DNA of 64,000 nt from an uncultured bacterium (GTDB lineage Bacteria > Actinomycetota > Coriobacteriia > Coriobacteriales > Coriobacteriaceae), in contig CAJMMA010000004.1 in assembly GCA_905214435.1 (NCBI GenBank), positions 11,674-75,673 of the forward strand, in the 5' to 3' direction. A program made the position numbers and the translations under genes. Positions 26,257 through 36,200 of this stretch are shown in pieces (the stretch's first letter is position 1; every line of letters begins with the position of its first letter). The notes under the pieces were generated by a model. It was not told the origin of the DNA and did no database searches. It worked only from the letters and a program-made list of their open reading frames with translations.

Positions 26257-28116
26257 ATGAATCCGTACACTTCCTCCGGTTCGGTCGCCACGATGACGGC
26301 CAACGTGTCCGGCAACGATAACCTCAACGACCTGGGTGACGGTCCGCGCCAGCCCGGCGACCCCGAGCGCTATCCCGCCGGTGCGGTGACTCGCCGCCTG
26401 CTGGGCTATGTTCGTCCGCACCGCGTCTCGTTTGCAGCGTCGTTTGTGAGTGCCGCCGTCTCGGTGATCCTGCAGCTCTACACGCCCATCCTCATTGGCG
26501 AGGGCATCGACCTGATCGTTGCCGCGGGCCAGGTGGACTTCGATGCGCTGCTGCTGCTCGTTACCAAACTCGCGCTCGTCGTGGTGGGAGCAGCGTCCTT
26601 CCAGTGGCTGCAGGGCTATTGCGTCAACCGCCTGTCCTACGAAACGGTGCGTGACATGCGCGTGGAGGCAAGTGACAAGCTCAGCCGCATGCCGCTCAGC
26701 TTTATCGACAGTCATGCCCACGGCGACCTTATGAGCCGCGTGGTCAATGACGTCGACCAGGTGGGCGACGGTCTGCTGCAGGGCTTTACGCAGCTCTTTA
26801 CCGGCGTCATCACCATCGTGGGCACGCTTGCGTTTATGCTTTCCATCAATCTGACCATGACGCTCGTGGTGGTGCTCGTCACGCCGCTTTCCATCTTTGC
26901 GGCCGGCGCCATCGCCAAGCTCTCCAACAAGAGCTTTACGGCCCAGCAGCGCATCCAAGGCCAGCTCGGTGGCCATATCGAGGAATACGTGGGCGAGCAA
27001 AAGCTCGTGGACGCGTTTGCCTACGGCTCGAGCGCTCAGCAGCGCTTCGATGCTCTCAACGCCGAGCTTTATACGGCAGGTGAGCGCGCGCAGTTTATGG
27101 GCTCGCTCTCTAACCCCGGCACGCGCTTTATCAACAACATCATCTACGCCGTGGTCGCCGTGATCGGCTGCGCCGGCGTGATCACGGGTGTGCCCGCGGC
27201 GCTTACGGTGGGCGGCGTGCAGATTTTCCTGTCCTACGCCAACCAGTACACCAAGCCGTTCAACGAGGTCACCAACGTCATTACGCAAATCCAGACGGCG
27301 TATGCCTCGGCGCGCCGCATGTTTGCACTGCTCGACGCCCGTGAGCAAGAGCCCGATGCGCCAGATGCCGTGGAGCTTGCTGCCCCACAGGGCGAGGTGA
27401 CCTTTGAGCACGTGGACTTTAGCTACGTGCCCGACCGCAAGCTGCTGCAGGATATCTGCATCGATGCCAAGCCCGGCATGCGCTTTGCCCTGGTCGGCCC
27501 CACGGGCTGTGGCAAGACAACGCTCATCAACCTGTTGCTGCGCTTTTACGATATCGACGCCGGTCGCATTGCGGTCGATGGCCGTTCCTCGCGTGACTAC
27601 ACGCGCGCAAGCCTGCGCCGTGCCTTTGGCATGGTGCTGCAGGACACTTGGCTGTTTGAGGGCACCGTGGCGGAAAACATCGCTTACGGTTGCCCGGATG
27701 CCACGCGCGAACAGGTTATCGAGGCTGCCAAGCGCGCGCATGCGCACAAGTTTATCGTGCAGCTGCCAGGCGGCTACGATACGGTGATCGGCGAGGACGG
27801 CGGCACGTTTAGCCAAGGTCAAAAACAGCTGCTGTGCATCGCGCGCGCCATGCTCACCGACCCGGCGATCTTGCTGCTGGACGAGGCGACCTCGAGCATC
27901 GATACGCGCACCGAGCTGCAGGTTCAGGCGGCATTCGACGAGCTCATGGCTGGCCGCACAAGTTTTGTGGTGGCGCATCGCCTGTCGACGATCCGCAATG
28001 CCGACTGCATTCTGGTGATGCGCGACGGACGGATTATCGAGCGCGGCACGCACGACGAGCTGCTAGCGGCAGACGGCTTCTACGCCGAACTCTACCGCAG
28101 CCAATTCGCCCAGTGA
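26257..28116 (+). CDS. ABC exporter half-transporter, catalytic-site subunit
   Basis: Partner of the preceding gene, 619 residues. Six membrane helices lie at about residues 55-345. The ATPase has Walker A GPTGCGKTT, signature TFSQGQKQLL and canonical Walker B ILLLDEATSSID, with the H-loop VAHRLSTI. Together with 24385-26256 it forms a heterodimer with one consensus and one degenerate ATP site. The gene starts with ATG directly after the partner's stop and AAAGGAGG lies inside that stop region. Substrate unknown. Confidence 0.93.
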   Translation: MNPYTSSGSVATMTANVSGNDNLNDLGDGPRQPGDPERYPAGAVTRRLLGYVRPHRVSFAASFVSAAVSVILQLYTPILIGEGIDLIVAAGQVDFDALLLLVTKLALVVVGAASFQWLQGYCVNRLSYETVRDMRVEASDKLSRMPLSFIDSHAHGDLMSRVVNDVDQVGDGLLQGFTQLFTGVITIVGTLAFMLSINLTMTLVVVLVTPLSIFAAGAIAKLSNKSFTAQQRIQGQLGGHIEEYVGEQKLVDAFAYGSSAQQRFDALNAELYTAGERAQFMGSLSNPGTRFINNIIYAVVAVIGCAGVITGVPAALTVGGVQIFLSYANQYTKPFNEVTNVITQIQTAYASARRMFALLDAREQEPDAPDAVELAAPQGEVTFEHVDFSYVPDRKLLQDICIDAKPGMRFALVGPTGCGKTTLINLLLRFYDIDAGRIAVDGRSSRDYTRASLRRAFGMVLQDTWLFEGTVAENIAYGCPDATREQVIEAAKRAHAHKFIVQLPGGYDTVIGEDGGTFSQGQKQLLCIARAMLTDPAILLLDEATSSIDTRTELQVQAAFDELMAGRTSFVVAHRLSTIRNADCILVMRDGRIIERGTHDELLAADGFYAELYRSQFAQ

Positions 28117-28144
28117 GCAAGCCCGTGGGGCATGTAATGCAGCG

Positions 28145-29410
28145 CTAGGGCGCGAGTGTGTCAACGGGGGCAACGATAATGCCCTCGGGCGTTGTATGGG
28201 CTGGCATGCCGAACCCGATGACGATGAGCTTGGCCGCGGGTGGTCTCTCGCCACGCTCGACAAGTTTGCGCTCGAGTCGAAGCAGGTTTGCAGATGCCTC
28301 GGGGATCTGCGGACTTCCGAGTTTAATTTCCACGGCAATCCAAGTTCCATCGCGCCTGTGTATAACGGCATCGACCTCGAGATCGTCGGCGTCATGGTAG
28401 TGGGACACCGATGAGTCATTTGCGGCTGCAAGGACCTTAAGGTCGTGCAGGACGAGGGATTCGAAGAGCAGTCCCAGCGTCTTCGGGTCGGATGCCAATG
28501 ACTCTGGATTTGCTCCGAGCAGTGCGACGGCAAGCGAAGGGTCGGCGAGGTGCCTTTTTGCACTTTGCCGCAGCTTTACCGGAGACCTGAGCGCCGGATG
28601 CCAAGCCGGGATATCATCGATGATGTGTATTCTGCGCAAGGCATCCGTATAGCGCCGCAGCGTACTTCTCGATACCTCACCGCCGAGGTCTTTCTCAAGA
28701 GACTTTTCGCCGGCAAGAGTGGATTCGTTGCGCGCAAGCGAAGACAGAAGAGCCCTGACTTTCTCTGGGTCACGCTTCACGCCGTCAACCCTCGAAACAT
28801 CCGATTCGCAGACACCGTCGATGTAGGCAGCGGATATACGCATTGCATCGGCAGTCGTCTTGCCAACCGCCTGAGGCCAACCACCACGGCATAGCAAATC
28901 GGCGATATCGGCGATGCCGTTGATGGATCCAAGTGCCGCTTTGATGGGGCATCCGTTAAGCAGCGTTTCGAGCGAGACCGCCCCTGAGGAAACCCCGAGT
29001 TCGGCCAGAGTCATTGTTTCCATGCGCAAACGTGATATGCGCCCGATGCCGCTGTGCATCGGTTGGTCGGCGTCGTTTGGTGTTGCTGACCCCGTAAGCA
29101 AAAACTGCCCTGGCTCACCGGTCCGACGATCGCATTCGAAACGTATTGCGTCCCACAGTTTTGGCTCTTCCTGCCACTCATCGATGAGTCTCGGCGTTGC
29201 GCCGACTATTGCTTGAGCTGGGTCGATCCTGGCAAGCTGCAGTGCGGCAAAGTCTCCGGCAGGGTCGGAGAGAGACAACGATGATTCAGCGAATCGCTGG
29301 GCCGTAGTCGTCTTTCCGCACCACTTCGGTCCCTGAATGAGCACGGCACCAAAAATGCCAAGATCGCGTTCGATTGAGCGATCGATACATCTACTCATAT
29401 ACCTAGTCAT
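28145..29410 (-). CDS. DUF4143-type ATPase
   Basis: A 421-residue member of the AAA_14/DUF4143 ATPase family, of unknown biological role. Walker A is GPKWCGKTT (about residues 30-38), Walker B RLIDEWQE, sensor LLTGSATP; the C-terminal part holds AWHPALRSPVKLRQSAKRH, GLLFESLVLHDLKVLA and a nuclease-like strand pattern EVDAVIHRRDGTWIAVEIKLG, in which D and ExK could form a restriction-endonuclease-like site. ATG at 29410 is chosen for GGGAAG six bases upstream; ATG at 29425 is the alternative. It is convergent with the ABC genes and preceded by the 23-bp tandem repeat. Confidence 0.85.
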   Translation of the reverse strand: MTRYMSRCIDRSIERDLGIFGAVLIQGPKWCGKTTTAQRFAESSLSLSDPAGDFAALQLARIDPAQAIVGATPRLIDEWQEEPKLWDAIRFECDRRTGEPGQFLLTGSATPNDADQPMHSGIGRISRLRMETMTLAELGVSSGAVSLETLLNGCPIKAALGSINGIADIADLLCRGGWPQAVGKTTADAMRISAAYIDGVCESDVSRVDGVKRDPEKVRALLSSLARNESTLAGEKSLEKDLGGEVSRSTLRRYTDALRRIHIIDDIPAWHPALRSPVKLRQSAKRHLADPSLAVALLGANPESLASDPKTLGLLFESLVLHDLKVLAAANDSSVSHYHDADDLEVDAVIHRRDGTWIAVEIKLGSPQIPEASANLLRLERKLVERGERPPAAKLIVIGFGMPAHTTPEGIIVAPVDTLAP

Positions 29411-29463
29411 CGTACTTCCCGCCATTCAAAGAAACATTTTGTTTTATAGCATCTTACCAGCGC

Positions 29464-29601
29464 GTAAAACATTTTGATGAAAAACCACGACACAATTTGA
29501 TGGTATTCCGTGAAACAAATTGACGATATTATGTGAAACAATTTGACGGCGTTTTGTGAAACAGTTTTTCGGCCATTCGTGAAACGTTCTGTGGCGGTTT
29601 C
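29464..29601. repeat. Tandem array of about six 23-bp repeats
   Basis: Units start at 29510, 29533, 29556 and 29579, exactly 23 bp apart, each beginning GTGAAAC; consensus GTGAAACAATTTGACGG followed by T-rich bases. Two more degenerate units extend to 29464. The array lies between the divergent starts of the DUF4143 ATPase (29410) and the flavodoxin (29758); nothing else is visible in this 347-bp gap. Confidence 0.85.
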
Positions 29602-29757
29602 AATCCGAAGTACATACTGTTCGAAATCTGTCCAAAGATGTCGTCTGCGTCGCCAATCGACAGACGGTGGTTTACATCTGTCACGTTAGTACTAAGATAT
29701 TCATCTAATAAATTGCATTAGTGGCTTTAGTTTTGGGGGAAACGAGGCAGCGTGACT

Positions 29758-30309
29758 ATGACGTGCGCTTTGGTGGTTAACAGCAAGAGCGGTAATACCA
29801 GGATGGTTTCGGGGGCGATCAAGCGCGCCCTGCAGGCTGCGGGCGTTGAGTTTGTCCACGCCGCCGCGTTGAGCGATGATGCAGATCCGGAGCAGGTCGC
29901 GCACGAGGCAGAGGGTGCCTGCGCGGCCGACATGGTGCTCGTCGGTTTTTGGTGCGACAAGGGCGCGTGCACGCCTTCGGTCGCGGCGTTGCTCTCTGCC
30001 TTGCACGGCAAGCGCGTGTTCCTGTTTGGCACCTGCGGCTTTGGGGCCGACCAGAGCTATTACCAGCAGATTATCGACCGCGTAACTTCCAATCTGGCCG
30101 TGGATGCCGAGCTTGCGGGCTGGGCGATGTGTCAGGGTAAGATGGGCCCTGCGGTCAAACAGCGCTACGAGGCCATGCTCGAGCAAGATCCCGACAACGC
30201 CCGATTTAAGATGCTGCTCGACAACTGGGTTGCCGCGAAGGACCATCCCACCAAGGAAGACCTGGACAACATGGCTGCAGCCGCCAAGAAGGCCGTGCTG
30301 GGAGAGTAG
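29758..30309 (+). CDS. Flavodoxin-family protein
   Basis: A 183-residue FMN-binding electron-transfer protein of the flavodoxin fold. The phosphate-binding loop near the N-terminus reads VVNSKSGNTRMVSGAI (about residues 5-20), and later sections LVGFWCDKGACTP and LFGTCGFGADQSYYQQI match flavodoxin-like proteins of gut anaerobes. The C-terminal part (about 130-183) is a helical extension. ATG at 29758 is preferred (GAGG 10 bases upstream) over GTG at 29752. Partner oxidoreductase is not adjacent. Confidence 0.88.
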   Translation: MTCALVVNSKSGNTRMVSGAIKRALQAAGVEFVHAAALSDDADPEQVAHEAEGACAADMVLVGFWCDKGACTPSVAALLSALHGKRVFLFGTCGFGADQSYYQQIIDRVTSNLAVDAELAGWAMCQGKMGPAVKQRYEAMLEQDPDNARFKMLLDNWVAAKDHPTKEDLDNMAAAAKKAVLGE

Positions 30310-30351
30310 CTTCGCCGTTCGTGGTCCTTCGTGCAAAACAATACAAATGTG

Positions 30352-30379
30352 AAAGCCTCGAAGTTCTCGAGGCTTTTTT
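30352..30379 (+). terminator. Flavodoxin gene terminator
   Basis: AAGCCTCGA, loop AGTTC, TCGAGGCTT and a T tract. Confidence 0.92.
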
Positions 30380-30387
30380 CGTGACAC

Positions 30388-30716
30388 GAGGGCGCCCCTT
30401 TATTGATGGAAGGCCTAATAAGCTGATTGCTCTATGCCCGGATGTGTGCGGAGTGGGATGGGATTTCCGGATGGGTGGAGTTGCGGAAGCTGCGTCCCGG
30501 AATTTGCCTTTGGAATGGGATGCGGTTTCCCGGTGAAGGGCTCTGTGGAAACTACATCCCAGCATTCGGTCGAGAAATGGGATGAAGTTTCCGGTTGAGG
30601 GTCTTGGCGGAAAGTGCGACCCGGAATTTGTGATCGAAGCGGGATACGGCTTCCCAACGGGGGCACAAGCGGAAGCCGCATCCCACTCCGGACGGGAATT
30701 CTGGGACACGGTTTTC
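30388..30716. repeat. Border repeat, left copy: four 62-bp hairpin units
   Basis: After a unique lead (GAGGGCGCCCCTTTATTGA and GGAAGGCCTAATAAGC), units start at 30455, 30517, 30579 and 30641, with a partial fifth at 30703; the period is exactly 62 bp. Each unit is itself an inverted repeat, GGGATGxxxTTTCC ... GGAAAxxxxATCCC. A diverged copy of the entire 329-bp block, same order and same period, is at 40132-40460. Confidence 0.9.
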
Positions 30717-30720
30717 AGAG

Positions 30721-31117
30721 GGTTATGGGCTGCGAACTACATGGGGCTGTCATAAAACTCCAGTAAAAGGGGTCGGAAATAAAGGACACTTCCAGCAATT
30801 TGTTTTAATGTGGGGGGGGGTACCATTATTTTAGTTTCGCAAAAAATAATCCCTCTATGGGGAAGTTGCGTAGGGGGTTAGTCACAGATATTGGATAAAG
30901 CAGACCAATTTGGGGATAAATGACCACTTACGCCAAAATTAGTAGCATTTAGCGACAAAACATTGAAAAATGTGTAGCACATCGCTATGTTTTTATTACG
31001 AAAAGATTCCAAATTGGCTTATTTCGGACTCACTTTTCAAGCGCCTTGCGGTTCCTGTTGAAACTTGCTGACCTTTGGATGGGTCGAATAGGTCCTCAAG
31101 GGGGATGAATTATCACT
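30721..31117 (+). promoter_or_regulatory. AT-rich regulatory region of the fibre operon
   Basis: This 397-bp stretch is far more AT-rich than its surroundings and has no gene. It contains a run of nine G (30812-30820), and a promoter candidate TTGAAA (30963-30968), 17-bp spacer, TATGTT (30986-30991), giving a leader of about 120 nt before the signal peptidase. Confidence 0.5.
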
Positions 31118-31675
31118 TTGACGGCGCGTAGACTCAAACGATTTATTGCACTTTTGAGTAGCTTGGCGTTCGCGCTTGTCATAGCCCTTGCCGTTGTTTC
31201 TTTTGTTCCTCGTGCATTTGGATACATGCCCTTTGCTGTGCTCTCGGGCTCTATGGAACCCGATCTTCCCGTTGGCTCCATGGTGTTTGTCCGCCAGGTT
31301 GAGCCAACGGATATTACCGTGGGCGACAATGCAACCTTTTACCGATCGGACGGCGCCGTGGTGACGCACCAGGTGTACGAGATCGACCCTGCCGCGCAGA
31401 TGATCGGCACGCAGGGAATTGCGAACAAAAATGCAGACGGAAGCATCATGCACGATGCCGAGCAGACGCCTTTTTCGAGTGTTATCGGCACTGTTTCTTT
31501 TTGTGTCCCTTACCTGGGCTTCGTTAACGCATATTGCACGACGATGCCCGGTTTGCTTGTTGTGGTGGCCGTTCTGGCGCTGCTGGCCGCGGCGTCGATT
31601 GTGCTCGATCGGATGGTTCCCGACGAGCCTGCGGGCAAGCATACCCGCGTGCATGCGAGGGAGCGGCGTTCATAG
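31118..31675 (+). CDS. ER-type signal peptidase I (SipW-like)
   Basis: A 185-residue membrane serine peptidase that removes signal peptides from exported proteins. It has an N-terminal membrane helix (about residues 8-30), the serine box VLSGSMEPDLPVGSMVFV (catalytic Ser near residue 45), a second box GDNATFYRSDGAVVTHQVYE in which histidine takes the place of the bacterial lysine, as in the archaeal/ER and SipW class, and a C-terminal membrane helix (about 145-170). The start is TTG at 31118, since the frame is closed upstream at 31106 and AAGGGGG lies 12-18 bases before. It opens a six-gene locus whose products carry SipW-type signal peptides. Confidence 0.9.
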   Translation: MTARRLKRFIALLSSLAFALVIALAVVSFVPRAFGYMPFAVLSGSMEPDLPVGSMVFVRQVEPTDITVGDNATFYRSDGAVVTHQVYEIDPAAQMIGTQGIANKNADGSIMHDAEQTPFSSVIGTVSFCVPYLGFVNAYCTTMPGLLVVVAVLALLAAASIVLDRMVPDEPAGKHTRVHARERRS

Positions 31676-31745
31676 CGGCAGGGAAAAGCGTCGGCGGCGG
31701 TAGGGGCCGTTGCCGGGGAAAACGATTCTCGAAAGGAAGAGAACG

Positions 31746-32504
31746 ATGGAAAACAAGAAGAAAAAGCGCTACGGCATCATTGCCGCCCTGTTGCTGTTGG
31801 TGCTGGCTGCCGGCGTGGGTACCTATGCATGGCTGACGGCGCAGGAGCACATTGACAACGTGTTCACGGTGGGTAGCTTTGGCCACCCGGAAAACAAGCC
31901 TGATCCGACCGATCCCGAGAAACCGGCCCCCGATAATCCGAACACTGAAAAGGCCTACCTGTTCGAGACCCAGTGGGTTGTCAACTCCAAGATGGTTCCT
32001 GGCGCCACTGTGGCCAAGAACCCCAATGTCGGCATCAAGGCTGGCTCTGATGATGCATACGTATTCATTTACGTAAAGAATGCCATCGTCAAGCCTGGCA
32101 CCAGCCTTGAAAAGACCCCGTACTTTACGCTCAAAAATACGAATTGGAAGCCCGTTGAGGGTCAAGTCAAGACCAACCAATCTGACAACTCTGGCAACCA
32201 GTACGTGAGCGGTCTGTTTATGTACTCCAAGAACCCTGCCGCAGAGAACCTGCCTGCAAAGCTCGAAGCCAACAAAGCAGCGCAGGACGTTTATACCGAT
32301 GAGCTTTTCACTGCCGTGACGATTCCCTCTGCCATGAACAACACCGATGTTGTCGAGACTACTACTGACCCGAAACAGGCTCCCACGATGACGGTCTCTG
32401 CCTACATCTTTGGCGCGGGCCAGAATGGCACCGAGCAGGGTGAAAATGCTGACGCGCAGAATGCCCTTAAGCAGGCCAAGGAATGGGCTAAGACTCAGGC
32501 TTAA
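31746..32504 (+). CDS. TasA/camelysin-like secreted fibre subunit 1
   Basis: A 252-residue secreted protein. The N-terminal KKKKRYGIIAALLLLVLAAG then GTYAWLTAQEHIDNVFTVG is a SipW-dependent signal with the G-T-x-A-W-x-T and N-x-F-x-x-G marks of the TasA/camelysin group. The mature part is acidic, beta-rich (VGIKAGSDDAYVFIYVKNAIV) without cysteine. AAGGAAG precedes the ATG. It is followed by an internal terminator, so it should be made in excess over the genes behind it, as expected for a major structural subunit. Function as an amyloid-like or pilus-like fibre is inferred from the family. Confidence 0.8.
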   Translation: MENKKKKRYGIIAALLLLVLAAGVGTYAWLTAQEHIDNVFTVGSFGHPENKPDPTDPEKPAPDNPNTEKAYLFETQWVVNSKMVPGATVAKNPNVGIKAGSDDAYVFIYVKNAIVKPGTSLEKTPYFTLKNTNWKPVEGQVKTNQSDNSGNQYVSGLFMYSKNPAAENLPAKLEANKAAQDVYTDELFTAVTIPSAMNNTDVVETTTDPKQAPTMTVSAYIFGAGQNGTEQGENADAQNALKQAKEWAKTQA

Positions 32505-32513
32505 TCCCCCTCC

Positions 32514-32574
32514 ACCGAGATCCCGGCCCGCTCCCCATCCCCATTTTCGGGCTGGGATCTCGGTCCCCCTTTTT
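32514..32574 (+). terminator. Intra-operon terminator after fibre subunit 1
   Basis: ACCGAGATCCCGGCCCG (32514-32530) pairs with CGGGCTGGGATCTCGGT (32548-32564), then C5T5. It lies inside the operon, 20 bp before the next start codon. Confidence 0.85.
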
Positions 32575-32594
32575 ATCGACGACTGGCGAACGTA

Positions 32595-33242
32595 ATGCTC
32601 AATAATCTTTCCGACAATCAGAAACGCACCTTGGCGCTTGCTGCGATGGCGCTGTTGGCCCTGTCGTGCCTGTGCGGCACGCTGGCTTTTACCGTTGATA
32701 TGGTTCCGGCGAACAACGTCCTATCGTTTGGCAGCGTGAAGGTACGAGTCTGCGAATACACCCTCAACGTGCAGGGCGAGGAGATTCCGTTTGATCCCAA
32801 CGAGCACGGTGACTATCCCGACACCAAGGCCGGGGGTTCTGACATCAGCCGCATTGTGCGCGTGGAGAACGTCGGCGCGCAGCCTGAGTACGTTCGCGCG
32901 CGCCTGCGCATGACGTCGGTGGCGCCCGACGGTTCGAGCGCGGATGCCTCGGGCAGCGTTGCGTTTCATGTGAACGCGGACGAGGGGTCCCCGTGGATCG
33001 ACGGCGGCGATGGGTGGTACTACTACCGTGGATTGGCCGGGCGTGGCGGCATGCTCGACCCCGGCGCCATGACGGAAAGCCTTATGGACTCGCTGCGATT
33101 TGTGGGCGACTACCACGATGCCGCGCGCGGCGGCTCATTCAAGCTCGATATCGATGTTCAGGCCGTGCAGGCCAAAAACCAGCAGACAAGCGATACCGCC
33201 CTCGACGTACTTGACGTTGTGGGTTGGCCGGAGGCGAACTAG
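32595..33242 (+). CDS. TasA/camelysin-like secreted subunit 2
   Basis: A 215-residue secreted protein. N-terminal signal: RTLALAAMALLALSCLCGTL then AFTVDMVPANNVLSFGSV, matching the SipW-type pattern. The mature domain contains RIVRVENVGAQPEYVRARLR, typical of the camelysin fold in which a strand bears the phrase NxGxxPxYVRxR. The gene starts 20 bp after the internal terminator and ends 3 bp before the giant adhesin gene. No obvious ribosome site (ACTGGCGAACGTA) is seen, which fits weak translation. It is a candidate minor or linker subunit. Confidence 0.8.
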   Translation: MLNNLSDNQKRTLALAAMALLALSCLCGTLAFTVDMVPANNVLSFGSVKVRVCEYTLNVQGEEIPFDPNEHGDYPDTKAGGSDISRIVRVENVGAQPEYVRARLRMTSVAPDGSSADASGSVAFHVNADEGSPWIDGGDGWYYYRGLAGRGGMLDPGAMTESLMDSLRFVGDYHDAARGGSFKLDIDVQAVQAKNQQTSDTALDVLDVVGWPEAN

Positions 33243-33245
33243 CCT

Positions 33246-36200
33246 ATGAAGATCAAGAATATGAACCGGGGTATGCTTAGCAGGCTGGTTGCCGTCGCAG
33301 CGATTGCCCTTTGCTGCGTTATGGCGCTGCCAACGGTGGTGCATGCCGAGGATGTGCCCGAGGCCAAAATCGAATTCCACATCAAAAACGAGGCTGACTT
33401 TTTGTCGTGTGTGGCGCTGTCGCGCGAGCGCGATACGTCCGGCTGGCACGTTTATCTCGATAACGACATTGAGCTTGACAGCGACGACATGAAAACCATC
33501 GTTGCAGACACCGTTAAGCATCTGTCGTTTGGCAACAAGGAGCATCCGTTTAAGGGCGTGTTCGATGGTCAAAACCACGCCGTTGAGGGCCTGAACTACG
33601 ATAAAGACGCTTTTGACCCCGAGCGCGATACGGGATTTTTTGCCGAGACCAACGGCGCCACCATCAAAAACTTCCTGGTCAAGGACGCCAACGTGTGGGC
33701 GGACTTCCGCGGTGGCATTATCGTGGGCAAGGCCGTCAAAACGCGTTTCGAAAACGTTATGGTCATGGAGAGCACGCTGCACGTGACCTGCGCCAACAAT
33801 GCTCTCAACCTCATTACCAACGCAGGCTTTGAGGGCGGTCTCATCGCCGGCGAGCTCGACGGCTGTACCCTCTATAACTGCGAGGTACGTGGTGGCCGCG
33901 CCGTTAACAACACGACCTCGGGCGTGCAGGCGCTCGGCGGTGAGGGTCTGTATATGGCGGCGTTTGCCGGCTACGTTACAAATTCGACGATTGAGTACTG
34001 CCGCGTTACGCCTACGCGCAAAGATGATGGCTCGATTGGCATGACCGACGTCACCAATAAGTACGACGTGGCCATTGGCGCCCTGGGCGGCAACAACGTG
34101 TACGCCTCGGGTTTTGTGGGCTGCATGGCGGGCGAGGCCAAGATTATCGACTGCTTCTCGACGGCGCAGTGCTACAGCTATGCCGCGTCATATGTGGGCG
34201 TCGTCGCCGTGACGCGTGCGTGGACGGGTGGCTTGGCGGGTCGTATTCTAACCGAAAAGGGCAACGAGCTCGTTCGAAGCCATTTTGCGGGTGACTTGAG
34301 CTCGCGTCAGTACAATCCCATCGCCGTGATCCCCATCATTCAAAACGATGTGAACCTGGGCGGTATTGCCGCGCGTGCCAACAAGGATGATGCCACGGTC
34401 ACCGAGTGCTACTTTAAGCCGAGCGTGAGCCTAAAAGGCAGCAGCCAGGGTACCGCGGCTAAGAAAAAGATCCCCTCTTTTGGCGGCGACGGTACCACCA
34501 AGGGCGACAGCTATGGTCCATGGGACGACGAGCGCTACACCACGCGTGAGCTGTGGGAGGAGCACGACTACGATTTTTGTGCCGGCACCATGCGCTCGAC
34601 CGACAACGACGATGCCCTGGGTGGCCAGCACACCAATGAGTGGGCGATGGATTACAAGCTGAAGATTCCCGTGCATGGCCAGAGCGTTAAGGCGACGATC
34701 GATTTTCCCGGTGCGGGTACCGCGACCATCGAGGCAACCAAACTTGGTATTGATCAGGCGACCTCGGACCCGTATGCCTTTGCCGTGAGCGCCGTGCTGG
34801 CGGGAACGGCTCAGGGCTTGGCCCAGGGCGATACATCGGTGACGTTTAGGCAGGATACCTCCGCAAAGCCCAAGGGCTTGACCGATGCCAACGGCGGTTA
34901 TCGCTTCATGGGCTGGTTCCGTGAGCCCGATGTGCGTGTGAATCGAATTGGACAAGACAACAGCTGGTTTGACGGCAAGACCGATGCCGATGCTGTGGCT
35001 GCCGGCAAGCAGGTCCAGAAGAGCGAGGCACACGAGCATACGTCGACCTATACCGCCGATAATGCCAAGGGGGTCGACGGTTTTAAGGGCAATGACCTGT
35101 TTATCGCTTCGTACGAGGCGCAGGTGCTGTTCTATAACGTCCAGGGCGAAACGCTCGATTGCCAGAGCGGCACTGCACACGACAAATCGGGCGATTGGTA
35201 TCGCTACGGCGCGAAGCTCAACCCCGCCGCTCCTACCGATCGTGGCACGCTGTCTTCCAGCGCCACCTTTATCGGTTGGACAACGAAGCCGAGCGAAGAG
35301 GCTCAGATGAACGGTGGCTATGCAGCCATTACCTCGACCCAGCTCGCCGAGCTAAAAAATGCCGGCGCGTTCTATCCTGCCGGTACCGAGATCACTGTGC
35401 TTGGTCCTACCGATTTTTATCCGGTGTACACCGACTATGTGTCGAACATCATGACGGTGTTTGAGGGCAATGAGCAGGATGCAACCGACGATCAGACTCG
35501 GCGCGACGGTGTGGGCAAAACTGACGTTAAGGTTGAGACTGCAGAAGATGGCACAAGCGCGTATACCGTACAGGTGCTCGACGTATCCGGTAAAGCTATA
35601 TCCGAGGAGGGCCAGCTGCCCGACGGCTATCGTTTCCTGGGTTGGTATGAAAACAAGGGAACCGAGGATGCCCCGCTCGAGGTGCGCGTAAGCCGCGACC
35701 CCAGCTATACGCTCCCCGCCGATGTCGATTTAACCGCGCCGCATACCTACATCGCCCGCTTTGAGTACCGAGTGGATTATTACGTTCGGGCTTATACCAA
35801 CCATGAGTTTACGGACAGCAAGCTACTTTGTTCCGTTTGGAATCGCTATCAAACGCCCTTTGAGGAAAACGTCGGTAGTACCTTCGTGCGTGAAAACGTC
35901 GTCCACTGGGGCCCGGAGCATGTTGACCACGGTATAAAGGATAGTTATGAAACGTGTGGCACGCGCTTCACGAAGGAAACCCTTGTCGTGAGTCCCCTTA
36001 ACGCGTACTCGCACAACGTTAAAAACGATACGGGAGCCGATACTCTAAAAAACCTCTATGCCGATACCGATTTTCCAGGCGCTGCAACGCTAAGCGATAC
36101 TTGGACTTCGGCTTCGCTGAACGTAACGGTCAAACCGGTGAATGATCGCTATCGCCTGAATTTCTGGACGCTTGAGCGCGATGGTGAATATTGGACATAT

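Noticed and set aside
29464..29601. CRISPR array
   Set aside because: Repeats are only 23 bp, contiguous without spacers, and there are no cas genes. The 62-bp arrays at 30455 and 40198 also lack unique spacers between conserved repeats.
29758..30309. BilS-like partner of a bilirubin reductase
   Set aside because: The protein is a generic flavodoxin-family member and no old-yellow-enzyme-type reductase gene adjoins it, so a specific role cannot be supported.
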